DNA of 64,000 bases from Blakeslea trispora (taxonomy: Eukaryota; Mucoromycota; Mucoromycetes; Mucorales; Choanephoraceae). A model generated the notes under the pieces. That model was given only the letters and a program-made list of their open reading frames with translations, did no database searches and had not been told where the DNA came from. The translations under genes and the position numbers were made by a program. Shown here one piece after another: positions 34,101-45,710 of this stretch (within the stretch, counting starts at the first letter, position 1; every line of letters begins with the position of its first letter). Location of the stretch: the NCBI GenBank assembly GCA_025331445.1, contig JAIWNE010000011.1, positions 372,001-436,000 on the forward strand. Reading direction: 5' to 3'.

Positions 34101-35817
34101 TGTTTGTTTATGGATGTTACAAGACAACCATTTTCTCTCTTTCATTCATTCATTCAAATTCAGCTCAAACTGAACAACAACAACAACAAAGGCACTGACT
34201 TGTTTGTCAAACGAGTGTGATGTATCCAGTTTGCATCTTTTATGAGCTGACCTGAGTCTCTGTTTAGATTAGCGAAATAGAATCTAGTAATTCTGAGATC
34301 ACATTGTACGAAATCATATCCCTTTTTGTGTTACAGATGTTAGCAGGAAAAAAAAACATGGCTGTTCTTTACTGGTTGAATGATAAGTCTATGATTTGAT
34401 AAACATTTCATAACCTAGAAGGTCATTCATACATCTCATTTTCGCCAACAATAGTTTTCATTCTCTGAGACAACCCTCTCTTTTTTTTTTGATAGAAGAA
34501 AAAAAAAAGGCTTATCATTCGATTTTAAATGTAACACAACTAGCGCCCACTATTTAAAGACAGCAAAATCAGGGACTCTGTCAATGTAATTCTGCGGCTC
34601 TTTAGTATATACTCAAGACGCTTTCAAACTATCTGCTTGACAGTGTTCCTTGTAGCTTGAATTTGAGGTAGTTTCAATCCCCCCTCCTCCTCCTCCTCCT
34701 CAATTTCTACACCCATCGTGCTTTAAAGGCCAAGTAATATTCTATCTTGTGTATGTTTTGCTAGAGCGAGATTTTCTTTTTCTTGTGTCTGTAGAGGGCT
34801 TGCGTTTGTATCAATCATGAATGAATTGGGTTGCATGAAGCCAATTGATTCAGGCAATAAAGAGACATGATGGAAAGAAAAGAAAAAAAAAACTAAAGGG
34901 AAAGATAATGACACAAAATTCATCTTTTATGTTGAAGAGAGTTTCGAAAGCGCCTCGTTTAAGTCTTACATCTTTGCAGCTCAGTGCTAAAGACTGAGTG
35001 TACTGGACATTTCATTTTTGTTCTTGAGGAGGATATAGATCCTTTTTTGTCTTTTAACTGGATTTTATTTAAGCAGAATAAAATGTGTTTTACTTGATGC
35101 ATTACAAAAAAAAAAGAAGCTGTAAGCTAGGGAGATGATAGTGGATGACTTTTAATTGGAGGCTTTTTTTCTTGGTCTAAAAAGAACAAGAGTGAACTGG
35201 TTCATGTAAAACCTTGTCCTTTGAAACATGCTTAAATGTAATTGTCTTGGCCAATGAATGCATAAAGAAGTAGAAGGCTTACCTGTGTGTTACAATGCAT
35301 ATTGCACCTCAGCAAAGCTGAGATGTTACACAAGCTTCAGAGAGATTTAAAAAAAAAAGGTCTGCCATGGCAATCCATAAGGGGTTTTGTAGTTATATAG
35401 TCAAAAACGAAGATGGAATTCTTTTCAAGGCAAAACAAAAGGACAATTAAATGCGCGCAATAAAGGCCTATATGATTTGTACAAACTACAAATGACTGAT
35501 AATTGAAAAGAGAGAAAGAGAAAAATGGAGTGGTTTTTATGAAGCGTGACTGGTTCTAGTGTGAAGAAAATCAACAGTAGGTTTGACGGGAAAATAGCCT
35601 TTTTCCTTTTATTCTATTTCTCTGGGTAGTCTTCTCTTTTTTAATCTATTCAGACTCGCTCGTATTCTCTTTTATACAGCCAATCGGCCCAAGCAATAAT
35701 AGAAGAAAGAAGATAGAAAAAAAGAGAGAGAGAAAAAGAGAGGAGGCAATAGCAAAGAAACAGAAAAAAGAAAAAACAAAAAAAAGGCTTCAATGGCATT
35801 AGCAGGTTAACATCAGC
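31107..35817. other. Long gene-free AT-rich region upstream of the PAK kinase
   Basis: About 4.7 kb without a supported protein gene. It is rich in A- and T-runs, including G10 after A9 near 32322-32340, AAT repeats near 32650, a (CCT)n stretch near 34683 and GA/CT tracts. Many short frames exist on both strands but all look random in composition. It could hold distal regulatory DNA for the divergently placed SWIRM and PAK genes, an unrecognised non-coding RNA, or old transposon remains. Confidence 0.4.
34682..34700 (+). repeat. (CCT)n short tract
   Basis: Short C/T-rich triplet repeat of CCT units in the gene-free region. No function is implied. Confidence 0.6.
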
Positions 35818-38346
35818 ATGTCGTCTTCACCTCCACCTCCCGCTATCGGTCTCGTCTCAGCTAAAATCAGGTTGTTTAATAGTAAGGCTGATGGTCAGCA
35901 TGATATTTCCTCGCCCATAAAGCATGCCCATGTGCCACCTTTACCACCAAAACCTACAAAAAAACCTATTACAAAAGATACCACTAATATAAAACAAAGT
36001 TCGTCATTACACCATTCACCGTCACTCCTGCCTTTACAATCTACTTCTCCGCTACTACCACCTTCAATATCCCCCTCACCGCCTTCCTCGCCACCACCAT
36101 CATCCCCGCCGCCACCACCACCGCCCCCACCACCACCTCCACCACCACCACCTTTACCAACCACACCACCGAGACCTCTCAATAGAAACCCTAATAGATC
36201 CAATTACAATAATACCATATCCAAAAAGAACATACCTTCTCATAATACAGCACATCATACTACTTTATCGCCGATTGTTGCTCAAAAAAGTGGGTCGACA
36301 CTGAAGGGAATGCTTGAGAAAGTAGTGGGTAGTGTCAGTGGTAAGGTTATTCCCATCTATTAAAATCAACATGACCTATTGATGATTATTTTCTCTTTAA
36401 AGATCTATGGACACCAGTCAATGGTCTGACATCATCTGCATCCAATAATGCTCTTCACAAACCACAAACAGCAGCCACAAGTCACGGAAAAGCCAAGATT
36501 TCTTCACCTTACAATATGGTACATGTCACACATGTAGGATTCAATCCTCAAACAGGTGAATTTACAGGTATGCCAAGAGAATGGTATGTGTTACTACAAC
36601 AAAGTGGCATCACCAAAAAAGAACAACAGCAGAATCCACAGGTAAAATAAAAATCACAATACCTTACAATCGGATTCCATTATTAACTTTGAATGACAGG
36701 CTGTATTAGATGCTATTGGGTTTTATAAGGATGCCAATGAACACTCGCTAGATTCTGTATGGGAGAAGTTTGATAATGTACATCCCAAAAGCTATGTTCA
36801 TACCTCCTCCTCTTCTTCTTCTACTCCACCTCCTTTACCACAAAGAGCAAGACCTCAATTGGTTGTCGTTACTCAGCAAGATACAACAAAACCACCTGTA
36901 CCTAGTCGCCCACCTCAAAAGAAGACGAGCACTCATCTTGCTCCTCCTATACCAGCTCGACCTGAAATCACACCCAAGACAAAGACATTGCCACCACCCA
37001 AACCGCCTGTATCGACAAAGCCCAAAAAGACGTTGGCTACCACCACCACCACTACTACTACTGCTAATAACAATAATACAGATGATATGGCACAAGCCCT
37101 TTTATCAACACCTATACCTCCACCAAGAACAAACAAGCCTAATCTAGCTGCTTCAAACTCCAATACAACACAGGATTCGCATCGTCTTTCTTCTGTCTTT
37201 ATTGCTTCCTCGGCAGCACCTCTAGACCCTGCCTTGGATATGCCATCGCAACAGCAACTACAACAAGAAAAGGCGAGACAACAGAGAAGAGAGCAAAGAC
37301 AACAAAAGGAAGCCTTGAAGGATGCCCAGGTGATTGCTGATCTTCAAGCTATCTGTACAGATGCCGATCCGACCAAATTGTACCGTAATATGGTCAAGAT
37401 TGGCCAGGGTGCCTCGGGTGGTGTCTATACTGCTCAATCTGTTGATACCAACATGTCTGTGGCTATCAAGCAAATGAATCTGGCGCAACAACAAAAGAAG
37501 GAAGTGATTATTAATGAAATTCTGGTAATGCGAGAGGCTCATCATAAGAACATTGTCAATTTCATTGACTCGTTTTTACTCATGTCCAATGAGTTATGGG
37601 TTGTGATGGAATACATGGAGGGTGGTAGCCTGACAGATGTGGTGACCACCAGTATGATGACCGAGAGTCAGATTGCTACTGTATGCCGAGAGACATTAGA
37701 GGGAATTTGTCATCTTCACTCCTTGGGTATCATTCATCGTGATATCAAGTCAGATAATGTCCTTCTAGGCTTAAATGGACATGTCAAACTGAGTAAGTAA
37801 GAAAGAAATCCATAAGCATTTGCTTGTCTATTTAAATAGTAATTTCATTAGCTGATTTTGGATTTTGTGCAAGACTGAATGATTCCGAAGCAAGAACAAC
37901 GCTTGTTGGTACACCTTATTGGGTAAAATAATAATAATAATAATGCTATGAAATGTTCACATTGTTTACTCCTTTCCTTTTTTTATTTAAAAAAGATGGC
38001 ACCCGAAGTTGTCTCTAGAAAGGAATATGGTCCAAAGATAGATGTATGGTCATTAGGCATCATGGTGATTGAAATGATTGAAGGCGAACCACCTTATTTA
38101 CATGAAAACCCTTTACGTGCTCTCTACCTGATTGCTACCAATGGTACACCTGCTTTACAACATCCCGATGAACTTTCTGATCAACTCAAAGATTTCCTTA
38201 AATTGTCGCTCACTGTTGACAGTGCGCATCGACCGGATGCAAAGTCATTACTGAGCCATGTCTATCTAAAGAAAGGCGATCATACAAAATCACTAGTACC
38301 TTTGATCAAAGCTAGCCGAGATTTAAGAAAAGCGCATGATCTGTAG
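35818..38346 (+). CDS. STE20: p21-activated kinase (PAK/Ste20 family)
   Basis: Serine/threonine kinase acting downstream of Cdc42/Rac in polarity and MAP-kinase signalling. Five exons close in frame: 35818-36340, 36403-36641, 36700-37792, 37852-37922 and 37996-38346, for 758 residues. The N-terminus is Pro-rich, including an almost pure run of prolines around residues 92-113. The CRIB domain is at about 208-240 ([20 protein letters not shown], ending GMPREW). Further PPxP motifs ([15 protein letters not shown]) could bind SH3 proteins. The kinase domain at about 480-735 has GQGASGGVY, the VAIK lysine, HRDIKSDN near 602, [17 protein letters not shown] and DVWSLGIM. No PH domain is present, so it resembles Ste20 more than Cla4. 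Confidence 0.95.
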
Positions 38347-38673
38347 TGAGAGATTGAATGCATATATCTTTGTAGAAATCATACAATAAATAAACGCAAG
38401 AAAAAAAACCAAACTATTTTCTCTAAAACAACAAGTAAATAGGCCATCCAATTTATTCTTTTATGCCTTTGGAAGAAGAGTATAAAAAAAAAGAAAAAGA
38501 AAACTATATCATATAACATTCGTTAGATGGAAGCAAAAAAGAAAAAAAAAACGAGTCTATACATGATCCAATCAGATAGCTTGTATTTGACGCGCTTTCA
38601 TGGTGTCAATGTGAATCGCGTACCTAATTTTTTTTTTTCTTTTCTTTTTTTTTTTCTAAATATTTTCAGTATC
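38347..38673. other. Spacer between PAK kinase and MED1
   Basis: About 330 bases with A-runs and T-runs. It holds the 3' end of the kinase gene and the short pyrimidine-rich leader of the next gene. Confidence 0.4.
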
Positions 38674-41077
38674 ATGACAGAGCAACATTCTATCAGTTCA
38701 GCTGTTTATGGGCTTCAAGAATCTTTGCGCAACTTCCAGCAAAAATTACCTTGTTTGACCAACAAAACAGTTGTTGAGCGACAATCGAATGGTGTGTGTG
38801 TGTGTGTTTTGGTTGATACCATATGAGACAAGAAATAGTGGTTAACGATAGTCAATAGAGCTTCATGCTTTAGGTACCGTGAACCTGGATAAAGTACGCC
38901 AAGAGTTTGCCGAGCATATCAATATGATTCGAAATGTTTGCTCTCAGTTTGAGACTGAAGTATTAGGCGATGTGATGAAGATGGGTGCAGGTGCCGATCC
39001 TGCCTTCCGAAAACACTTTACTCACCTAAAAGAACAAGCAACATTAGAAAGCACCGTCTTGAGAATAAAAGATACACTAAAGCATACAAAGGAGTTTTTC
39101 GAGACTTCACTTCGAGAAAAAGAAGAGTGTAAATCAAAGATTGAAACACAACGCTTAGAAAAGATTGCTCAATCCATGGGGTAAAATTTGGTTTATCGTT
39201 TGGTATAAATCAAAAGAAAGTATTCATTTTCTTTAAATAGCTTGGTGACATTCATTGATTCTTCTCAAAAATCAGAATCAGGCATGCCTATTACTACAAT
39301 TACCATCGGTGGCACTATTATTGTGATTGATGTATGTCATTCCCGAGTTCGTTTGTTGTATTTATTCATTGATTTATCTATAGATAGATATAGACGAGAC
39401 AGGCAATGCTATGAAAGCCAAAGTGACCTATGTATCCGAAACATTACAAAATGACCAAGATGCTAGAGTGGACACTATGTTTGTAGAAAGTCTTCAAAAC
39501 AGACAGTTTGATTTGTTCAGACGAAACTTGGCTTGTTTGGCACGCCTCGATCAATTGAATGTGAAGTTTAGCAATGTAGATTTCTTTTCAATACTAAAGC
39601 ATTTATACTATGATTTTAAGCAAGTATATGAAGAGGAAATGTAAGTAAAGGTCGCACTGTTTCTCTCTATAGATACTTGATCGCCTTCATATAGTAAAGA
39701 GAAGAACCCAACGACTGTTCTATTAGAAGGACATGGTATTCCTCTTCAACATGTACTCTATCCAGGTCTCTCCATCGCTTATTGGATGGACAAACAAGCT
39801 ATTGTAGACCATCAGCAAACAATTGAATCTAAAGCTATGGAGAGTCAGGTTGGTCTTGCCCAGACTGCCCGGCTACTTTTATCATTCGAAGATTCCATTC
39901 AGCCAATTCAGTATTTGCCAAAATCACATACATCCTATTTAAAAACACAGGCTATGGAAGAGTAGGTTTTTTTTTCTTCTTTAGAATAGGAAGGATGGAA
40001 TTAATTTATACTCTTCCAAACAAAGGGATCACTTGAAAACAGTAACTGAAGCAACTTTTTATTGGGTAAAGCCTTTGGAATTTATCAAGCCTTTAGCATC
40101 ACACTCTGAAGTGAAAGAAGTACCTGTTCGTTGGGTAGCTACACTTGATCCACCATTGGTTACATCAGCACAGGTATGTCAGCAGCTTATGATAGTGGCA
40201 GGTCTCTCCAACCAAGAACTTTTGGATGTTCAATACAGTCCGTCTGATCTCTCTCTTGAAGAAATGTTGGTGAAAGATGACATATATAAACATCAATGGG
40301 TATTTGTAAGTAATCCATATGCATTCCTTTCTTAAAATTGGCATTGACATGATTCTCTTACTAGCAAAAAGAGGATAGTCCTGATCAAGTCTATCGTTGG
40401 GCATCCTCTTGCCCTACTAGTGCTAGAATGGTCTCTCGTATTCCATTCCATCACCCTGTACAGATTCATTCCATCATTCAATGCCTTCGTCAACAACATA
40501 TGTTTAATGAGCTATTCAAGTCTATCTTTAACTCGACTACATCTCATCCTATCTCTACTACTACTTTGTCTCAAGCATCATTTTCACTTCAGGATATCTT
40601 GACAGGTAAGATCATTGGTTCTTTAGTACAACAAGGCAACTGATGTTCAATACTATAGCTAGCCACCAAGATCAACAATGGCGTATGGAAGTCGTCACTG
40701 CAGATGCACCTAATTCAATTCATATCACACTTTCTACTCCTCCTCTGCCTAACCAACCCTTTGTCATGATTCCACTTTCTATCGAGATTCCTGCAGATTG
40801 TCCTAACAAGCCTATTGTCCGACTCAACCATCCAAACGGAGCTTTAAAGCAGAAATGGAATCCTCATGTTTTCAGTCAAGAATTAATGTCACAAGAACTA
40901 GAGCGTACACGCCATATACCTCACTTTATTCATTGGCTTTATACACGTATGGCTACAGCAGATGATTATCTAATAGATCGCATAAAACGAGATCATTCTT
41001 CTATTCAAGAAGAGGAGTTTAGTACATCAGAGGAATATTATCCATCCAAGATGGTCAAGATGGAAATAGATGAATGA
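38674..41077 (+). CDS. MED1: Mediator complex subunit 1
   Basis: Subunit of the Mediator middle module, bridging activators and RNA polymerase II. Eight exons close in frame: 38674-38791, 38859-39180, 39241-39331, 39384-39640, 39695-39961, 40026-40305, 40365-40605 and 40659-41077, for 664 residues. The N-terminal helical part (LDKVRQEFAEHINMIRNVCS) leads to the MED1 core: GTIIVIDIDIDETGNAMKAKVTYVSE. Next come FVESLQNRQFDLFRRNLACLARLDQLN, and HVLYPGLSIAYWM. Fungal MED1 proteins diverge strongly, so the call rests on the core beta-strand signature and the domain order. The donor of intron 1 is GTGTGT. The 3' end faces the lipase, with a poly-T run between the stops. Confidence 0.75.
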
Positions 41078-41088
41078 GTCCTCTCTCT

Positions 41089-41091
<3 letters not shown>

Positions 41092-41123
<32 letters not shown>
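41092..41123. repeat. Poly-T run between convergent genes
   Basis: A run of about 32 T bases fills the gap between the MED1 stop and the lipase stop on the other strand. It may act in 3'-end formation for either gene. The exact length is uncertain because of homopolymer error. Confidence 0.8.
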
Positions 41124-41124
<1 letters not shown>

Positions 41125-43444
41125 TTAATACAGTCCCTTGACAAGCTGTTGTTTTCTACGATGAATCATGTCTTTTTCAGTAGTGATGATCTGAGCTACA
41201 TGATCTTCTAATGGTATTGTATTTGTTCTGCTCAGTTGTCTACGCACAACCTTGCGTTGTTTTTGATGTGCAAGTTCCTTGACCCAATCGCCAATTGTAC
41301 GTGTTGCTTGTTGAGCCTCTGGTAAAAAGGGCATCATCTGTAAAAAGGCATGACTGATGCCCTCCAGAAACTTGACACGAACCCCATCATGAAGTACATA
41401 CGCTTGATCCAACGGGTTCTCTTGTCTGTATTTTCTTCTAGCCTGTCTAATACGACCGGCAAAGATGACAGTATCATCCACTAAAGGATCTTTTTCACCA
41501 CAAATCATATAAGTCATAGGAAATTGAGCTAACAAAGATTCAGGTGCATGTACTGGAGACAGTAGATAATCACTTTCAAAATCAGGAGACGCATGAGGTC
41601 CTAAATATACTATAAAACAAGTCAATTCATCAGAATGATATGCCTTTTTTCTTTCTCTCTCTTTTTTCAAAGAATAATAGTGAATGTGCTCGACTTACAA
41701 ATAGCCATGGCTCGTAGCTATAAAATAAAACAAAAAACACAGAAATTAGAAAAAGACAAAGGGAAATAAATGTCAAACAATTTACCAAATCAGGACTAAT
41801 GATACGATCATTGAAAAAGCTCATTCGACTCGTCATGGCTAAACGAGCAGTTGCCCAAGCATCCTTTGTCTGTATTTTATCTCGAATAGGATGAGCACGA
41901 TTAGCTACACTTTGTTTACGACTTGGTTTAATGCCTAGAGCACGTCGCCAGAGACTTTGCTTTTTCTCTAGATCAGGCACTACACTTAATGGGCTGGCAT
42001 GGCTCAAGTGATCTTTTGTTTGCCAGAGGGAGTCGAGCGAACTCGACCGAAATAGATCCGTATTCGATTCAGCTCGGATTAACGATAGCTGAGAAGAAGA
42101 CATCCAACATGACATTTCGAAATCAAGAACAGGATAGATGAGCACAATGCCTACAGGAACAGACAAGAGACCATCTATCACAGGAGACTCTTGCTCTTGT
42201 TGTAAAGTAAGCTGCTGATTATGAGCTAGAATTTTCAAAGTAACGGCAGCTGTCACATTACCGCCTCTAACACAAAAAAAAAAGAGTTAAGTTTCCATAC
42301 CCACAAAGAATGAAACTCAACACTTACGCAGAGTCGCCTACTAGAATGATACGGATATCTTTGTCACCCTTTAAGCCAATCACTTTACCTTTGCTCTCCA
42401 CAAGAGCAAAATAGAAATCAAAACATTCTTCAATAGGCCAGGGATAAGGATATTCGGGAGCCTTTCGGTAATTGACACTAATCACAGGTAATTCTGTCTG
42501 CTTGGCCCAGGCATATAATGCATCCTCATGGCAAGGTGGAGGCATCGAGACAAATCCGCCACCAGGGAACTGCAGCAAGATAGTATCATGATCCTCAAAT
42601 CGCTTCACTTTATCAGAATGGTAATATCGATACACTTCAACAGGAGGCAGTGTTTGATGATAGGAAGGCCTTGGGACCAAAAGGATATCTGCCAGGATTA
42701 ACTTTGGACGCAACCAACTGGAGATAGTAGCCAATATGGGGTTATGGACTCCTTTTTCCCAGGAGTTTCGCATTTGTTCAATTGAGATAGTAGCGCGTGT
42801 TTTGCGTACTTTTTCCTCGGCTGCATCAGCAAATACAAGATAATAGGCACTAAACAAGATTGAGAGAACATGTCGCATCCATACCGGCTTAAATGGCATG
42901 GCTGTAAAAAACCCCGCATCCAAAGCTGTCAATATCCAAGTAGCACGGTAAAAGCTACGTTTGTACTACATGGCGCTTATTAAACTATCATGTGAAGATA
43001 TGAATTATCTTACCAGTCGAGAAAGAGGATCAGGTGCTAACAAGAGAATAGACATGTTAAAGGCACATTAAATCAAAACGATGCCTCTCTGCTTACCATT
43101 TAATCCAATCAGTAAAAAGATGTTTTGTGATAGATAGAACATCAACCAAGAAGCTAATACAATTCGCCATGGTGAGCGACCTAATCTAAGGTGTTACTTG
43201 TCTTGAGCTAGAAAATGACATGTGATCTTTGACTTTGCTACCTGCTTTCTTGTTGAGTCTTTGAATAAACCGAGGTAGCTGCTCAGTCTTTCCATGTAAA
43301 ATAAAATACCATCTTTTTTTTTAAACAGAAAATGAATACTTTGAGAACCTTTAAAGAACAAATGTATTACCCAAATATCAAGGTAAGTATTGTTTGAGTC
43401 CGCTTGAAGTTAGAAGATGGTTTCCCCACTAAATGATCCAGCAT
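41125..43444 (-). CDS. Hormone-sensitive-lipase-type alpha/beta hydrolase, membrane-anchored
   Basis: Likely esterase/lipase of the HSL family acting on lipid esters. Eight exons close in frame: 43444-43371, 43312-43242, 43180-43097, 43036-43014, 42965-42328, 42266-41786, 41717-41699 and 41609-41125, for 624 residues. Early hydrophobic segments (IVLASWLMFYLSQNIFLLIGLN) suggest ER or lipid-droplet anchoring. The oxyanion loop reads FPGGGFVSM, with Pro where HGGG has His. The nucleophile Ser is in VGDSAGGN, the acid is probably Asp in ICGEKDPLVDD, and the His is in LEGISHAFLQMMP. A long basic, polar insert (SLWRRALGIKPSRKQSVANR) separates the Ser and Asp motifs. The C-terminus is highly charged. 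Confidence 0.85.
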
Positions 43445-44742
43445 ATTGAAAGGAAGTAGAGAGAAGAAAGAGAAGAGAGAGAGAAAAAAGAAAAAAAGAA
43501 GACAAAAAAAGTAGGAGGGAATTTTCTCCACATTTTAATATTTCACATGCATTTCAATGCATTTAACCCCGCAACATAAGAAGAAATGACTAGTATACTT
43601 TCTCTCTCTCTCTTTTTTTTTGGGGAAACCTTTCTGACCTGCTTTCATTCCCAAAACGATTTAACACAACAGGTCATAGAAACCAAGAAAGAATAGAGCG
43701 CGCAACAAGAACAAGCCTCTTTAAACATAAAGCTGTCAACCAAACGCTGAACGTAGGACAAGTGTACCACAGCATCCTGAATAAATCCCATACGTGTCAT
43801 TTCAGATGACTGTATAAATGTATCCATTGACGGTCGTGCCTGCATAACACTCGAGAGAGAGAAACTTTGAGTCTGATTTAATTCCATTTTACTTGTTAAC
43901 GCGGTCTTAAAATTCATCTTGATAGAACTCTTTGCAACTTTTCCCATGTGGCATTACGTAAACTTCATATCGGCCGGTTTTACTCAAATGAGAGTCAAAA
44001 CTACACTCACCTCATATACGTCTTTATAAAGCTTATTGTTTGTAACCATTTTAGACGCGTTTGTGAAGGTTGCAAAATCAGTGCGCTAAAACTGACCTCT
44101 ATGAATACACAGCAGCAGCAGGAGCAAGCTCAATAGAGTATGTGTTGAGGGCAAGTACAAGCTTATCATGTCCTTTACAAAATAATTCTCAATCCTGAGC
44201 TTGAAAAGCAGCAGAAAAAGGCACTCAAATCATTTGTATTTGCCAGGTAGAAATGGTTGTGTTATATAACGACAGTGTTTTAATCACTCGAGTAACTGAC
44301 ACTCAAAGGCCGCATCTGATTCTCTCTTATTTTTTGAGTGTTTCTAGTCAAAGTAGCATCGCTAGCTTTTCTTCTCTTTATATGTGCAAGCTCCAATACA
44401 ATGGTAGCAGTAGTCATTTGTCCAAAGTGTGTTGCTTGGTGGTTAGTCAAATTGAAGATGTTGCCATGTTGTTTTTATGGTGAAACCTCAGTATTTAACG
44501 CATGCCTTTTTTTTTTTTCTTAGAAAAGTTGACAAGAGGATCGCGTTAGCACAGGTGTAGAGAAAAAGTGAAAATAGCAAAGAGAAAGAGAGGAAAAAAG
44601 AAAAAAAAACATAGGAGAAAAGGTGGTCACTGAGGCAACAGCTAAGCCCCCTTTACGTGAAGGGGGGGAGAATGAAGCGCATATTAGAAAAAAAAAAAAT
44701 CTCAATAAACTAGATAACTTTCTCTCTTTATTAAACATCACG
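43445..44742. other. Intergenic region upstream of lipase and RPB5
   Basis: About 1.3 kb between divergent genes. It includes GA- and CT-rich tracts at 43440-43620. The minus-strand open frame at 43645-43947 is described separately. No regulatory element was recognised. Confidence 0.4.
43645..43947 (-). CDS. Possible small hypothetical protein
   Basis: An uninterrupted frame of 100 codons with a Met start and no neighbours overlapping on the same strand. It contains QDAVVHLSYVQRLVDSFMFK and a Cys-rich end (ACSCCALYSFLVSMTCCVKS). No family is recognised, and no splice-site support or conserved motif argues that it is translated. It may be spurious. Confidence 0.2.
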   Translation of the reverse strand: MGKVAKSSIKMNFKTALTSKMELNQTQSFSLSSVMQARPSMDTFIQSSEMTRMGFIQDAVVHLSYVQRLVDSFMFKEACSCCALYSFLVSMTCCVKSFWE

Positions 44743-45658
44743 ATGGATCCCAACAATAACGAAGCTACTAGATTATGGAGAGTTTACCGTACTGCACACC
44801 AAATGGTGCACGATAGAGTAAAAGAAGAAGTTCAACCGAGATGGAAACGACGGTCTAATGGGTTTCATTTTTTTTATTAACATAGGGTTACGCTGTAACT
44901 CAAGCAGAACTCGATATGGACTTGGAATCCTTCAAACGTACATTCGCTCCTTCTGGTGATGTCGAGTAAGTTCTTTTCTATATAAGTGAACAATGGACTC
45001 AACCTTTCTATAGCCGTGATCAATTGACATTTGTTGTTCAAAAGAAAGACGATCCTACTGATCAACTCCTTATCTTTTTCCCCAAAGACCCTTCTGTAGG
45101 TGTAAAGCCTCTTCGAGTGTAAGTTGCGATGAACAGCCCGAGCCAAATTTAGAAAGAACTGAACCCAATGTTTAGTTATGTTGAGCGTATGGCACAACAA
45201 CAAATTCCAAAGGGTATCTGTATTTACCAAAAGAACATGACATCCTCTGCCAACAAGGTCATTCAGTCACTACCCTCAAAGCACACATTAGAATCTTTCC
45301 AAGAAAACGAATTATTAGTCAACATTACACACCATGTTTTGGTACCCAAGCATGAAGTTTTGACCACAGATGAAAAGGCTACTTTATTACAGAGATAGTA
45401 AGTCCTTTACCCTTGTTTTTGACAGTATGCTTATTATGTTGGATAGTCGTTTGAAGGAAACTCAATTACCTCGTATTCAACACTCTGATCCAGTTGCTAG
45501 ATATTATGGTTTGAAGCGTGGACAGGTAAATTAGAAAGAAAAAAAAAATATTTTTTTAACGTGTACGCGTTTCTGATTTTTTTTCGTGATAGGTTGTCAA
45601 GATTTTAAGAGAGAGTGAAACTGCTGGTCGTTATGTTAGTTACAGATTATGTATTTAG
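44743..45658 (+). CDS. RPB5: RNA polymerase subunit ABC27 (Rpb5)
   Basis: Shared subunit of nuclear RNA polymerases I, II and III. Six exons close in frame: 44743-44817, 44886-44965, 45014-45118, 45176-45397, 45447-45525 and 45593-45658, for 208 residues, close to the 210-215 usual for the family. The N-terminal jaw domain shows [16 protein letters not shown] and [17 protein letters not shown]. The conserved C-terminal assembly domain is clear: [50 protein letters not shown] and [14 protein letters not shown]. Introns are short (48-68 bases). The call is firm. Confidence 0.97.
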
Positions 45659-45710
45659 TTAAATGGCAATATATATATAAAATGACAAGTAAAGGAAAAA
45701 AGAAATGATT

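Noticed and set aside
35895..36203. Minus-strand Gly-rich frame of 102 codons
   Set aside because: Antisense of the PAK polyproline region; the glycine run is only the complement of the CCN codons.
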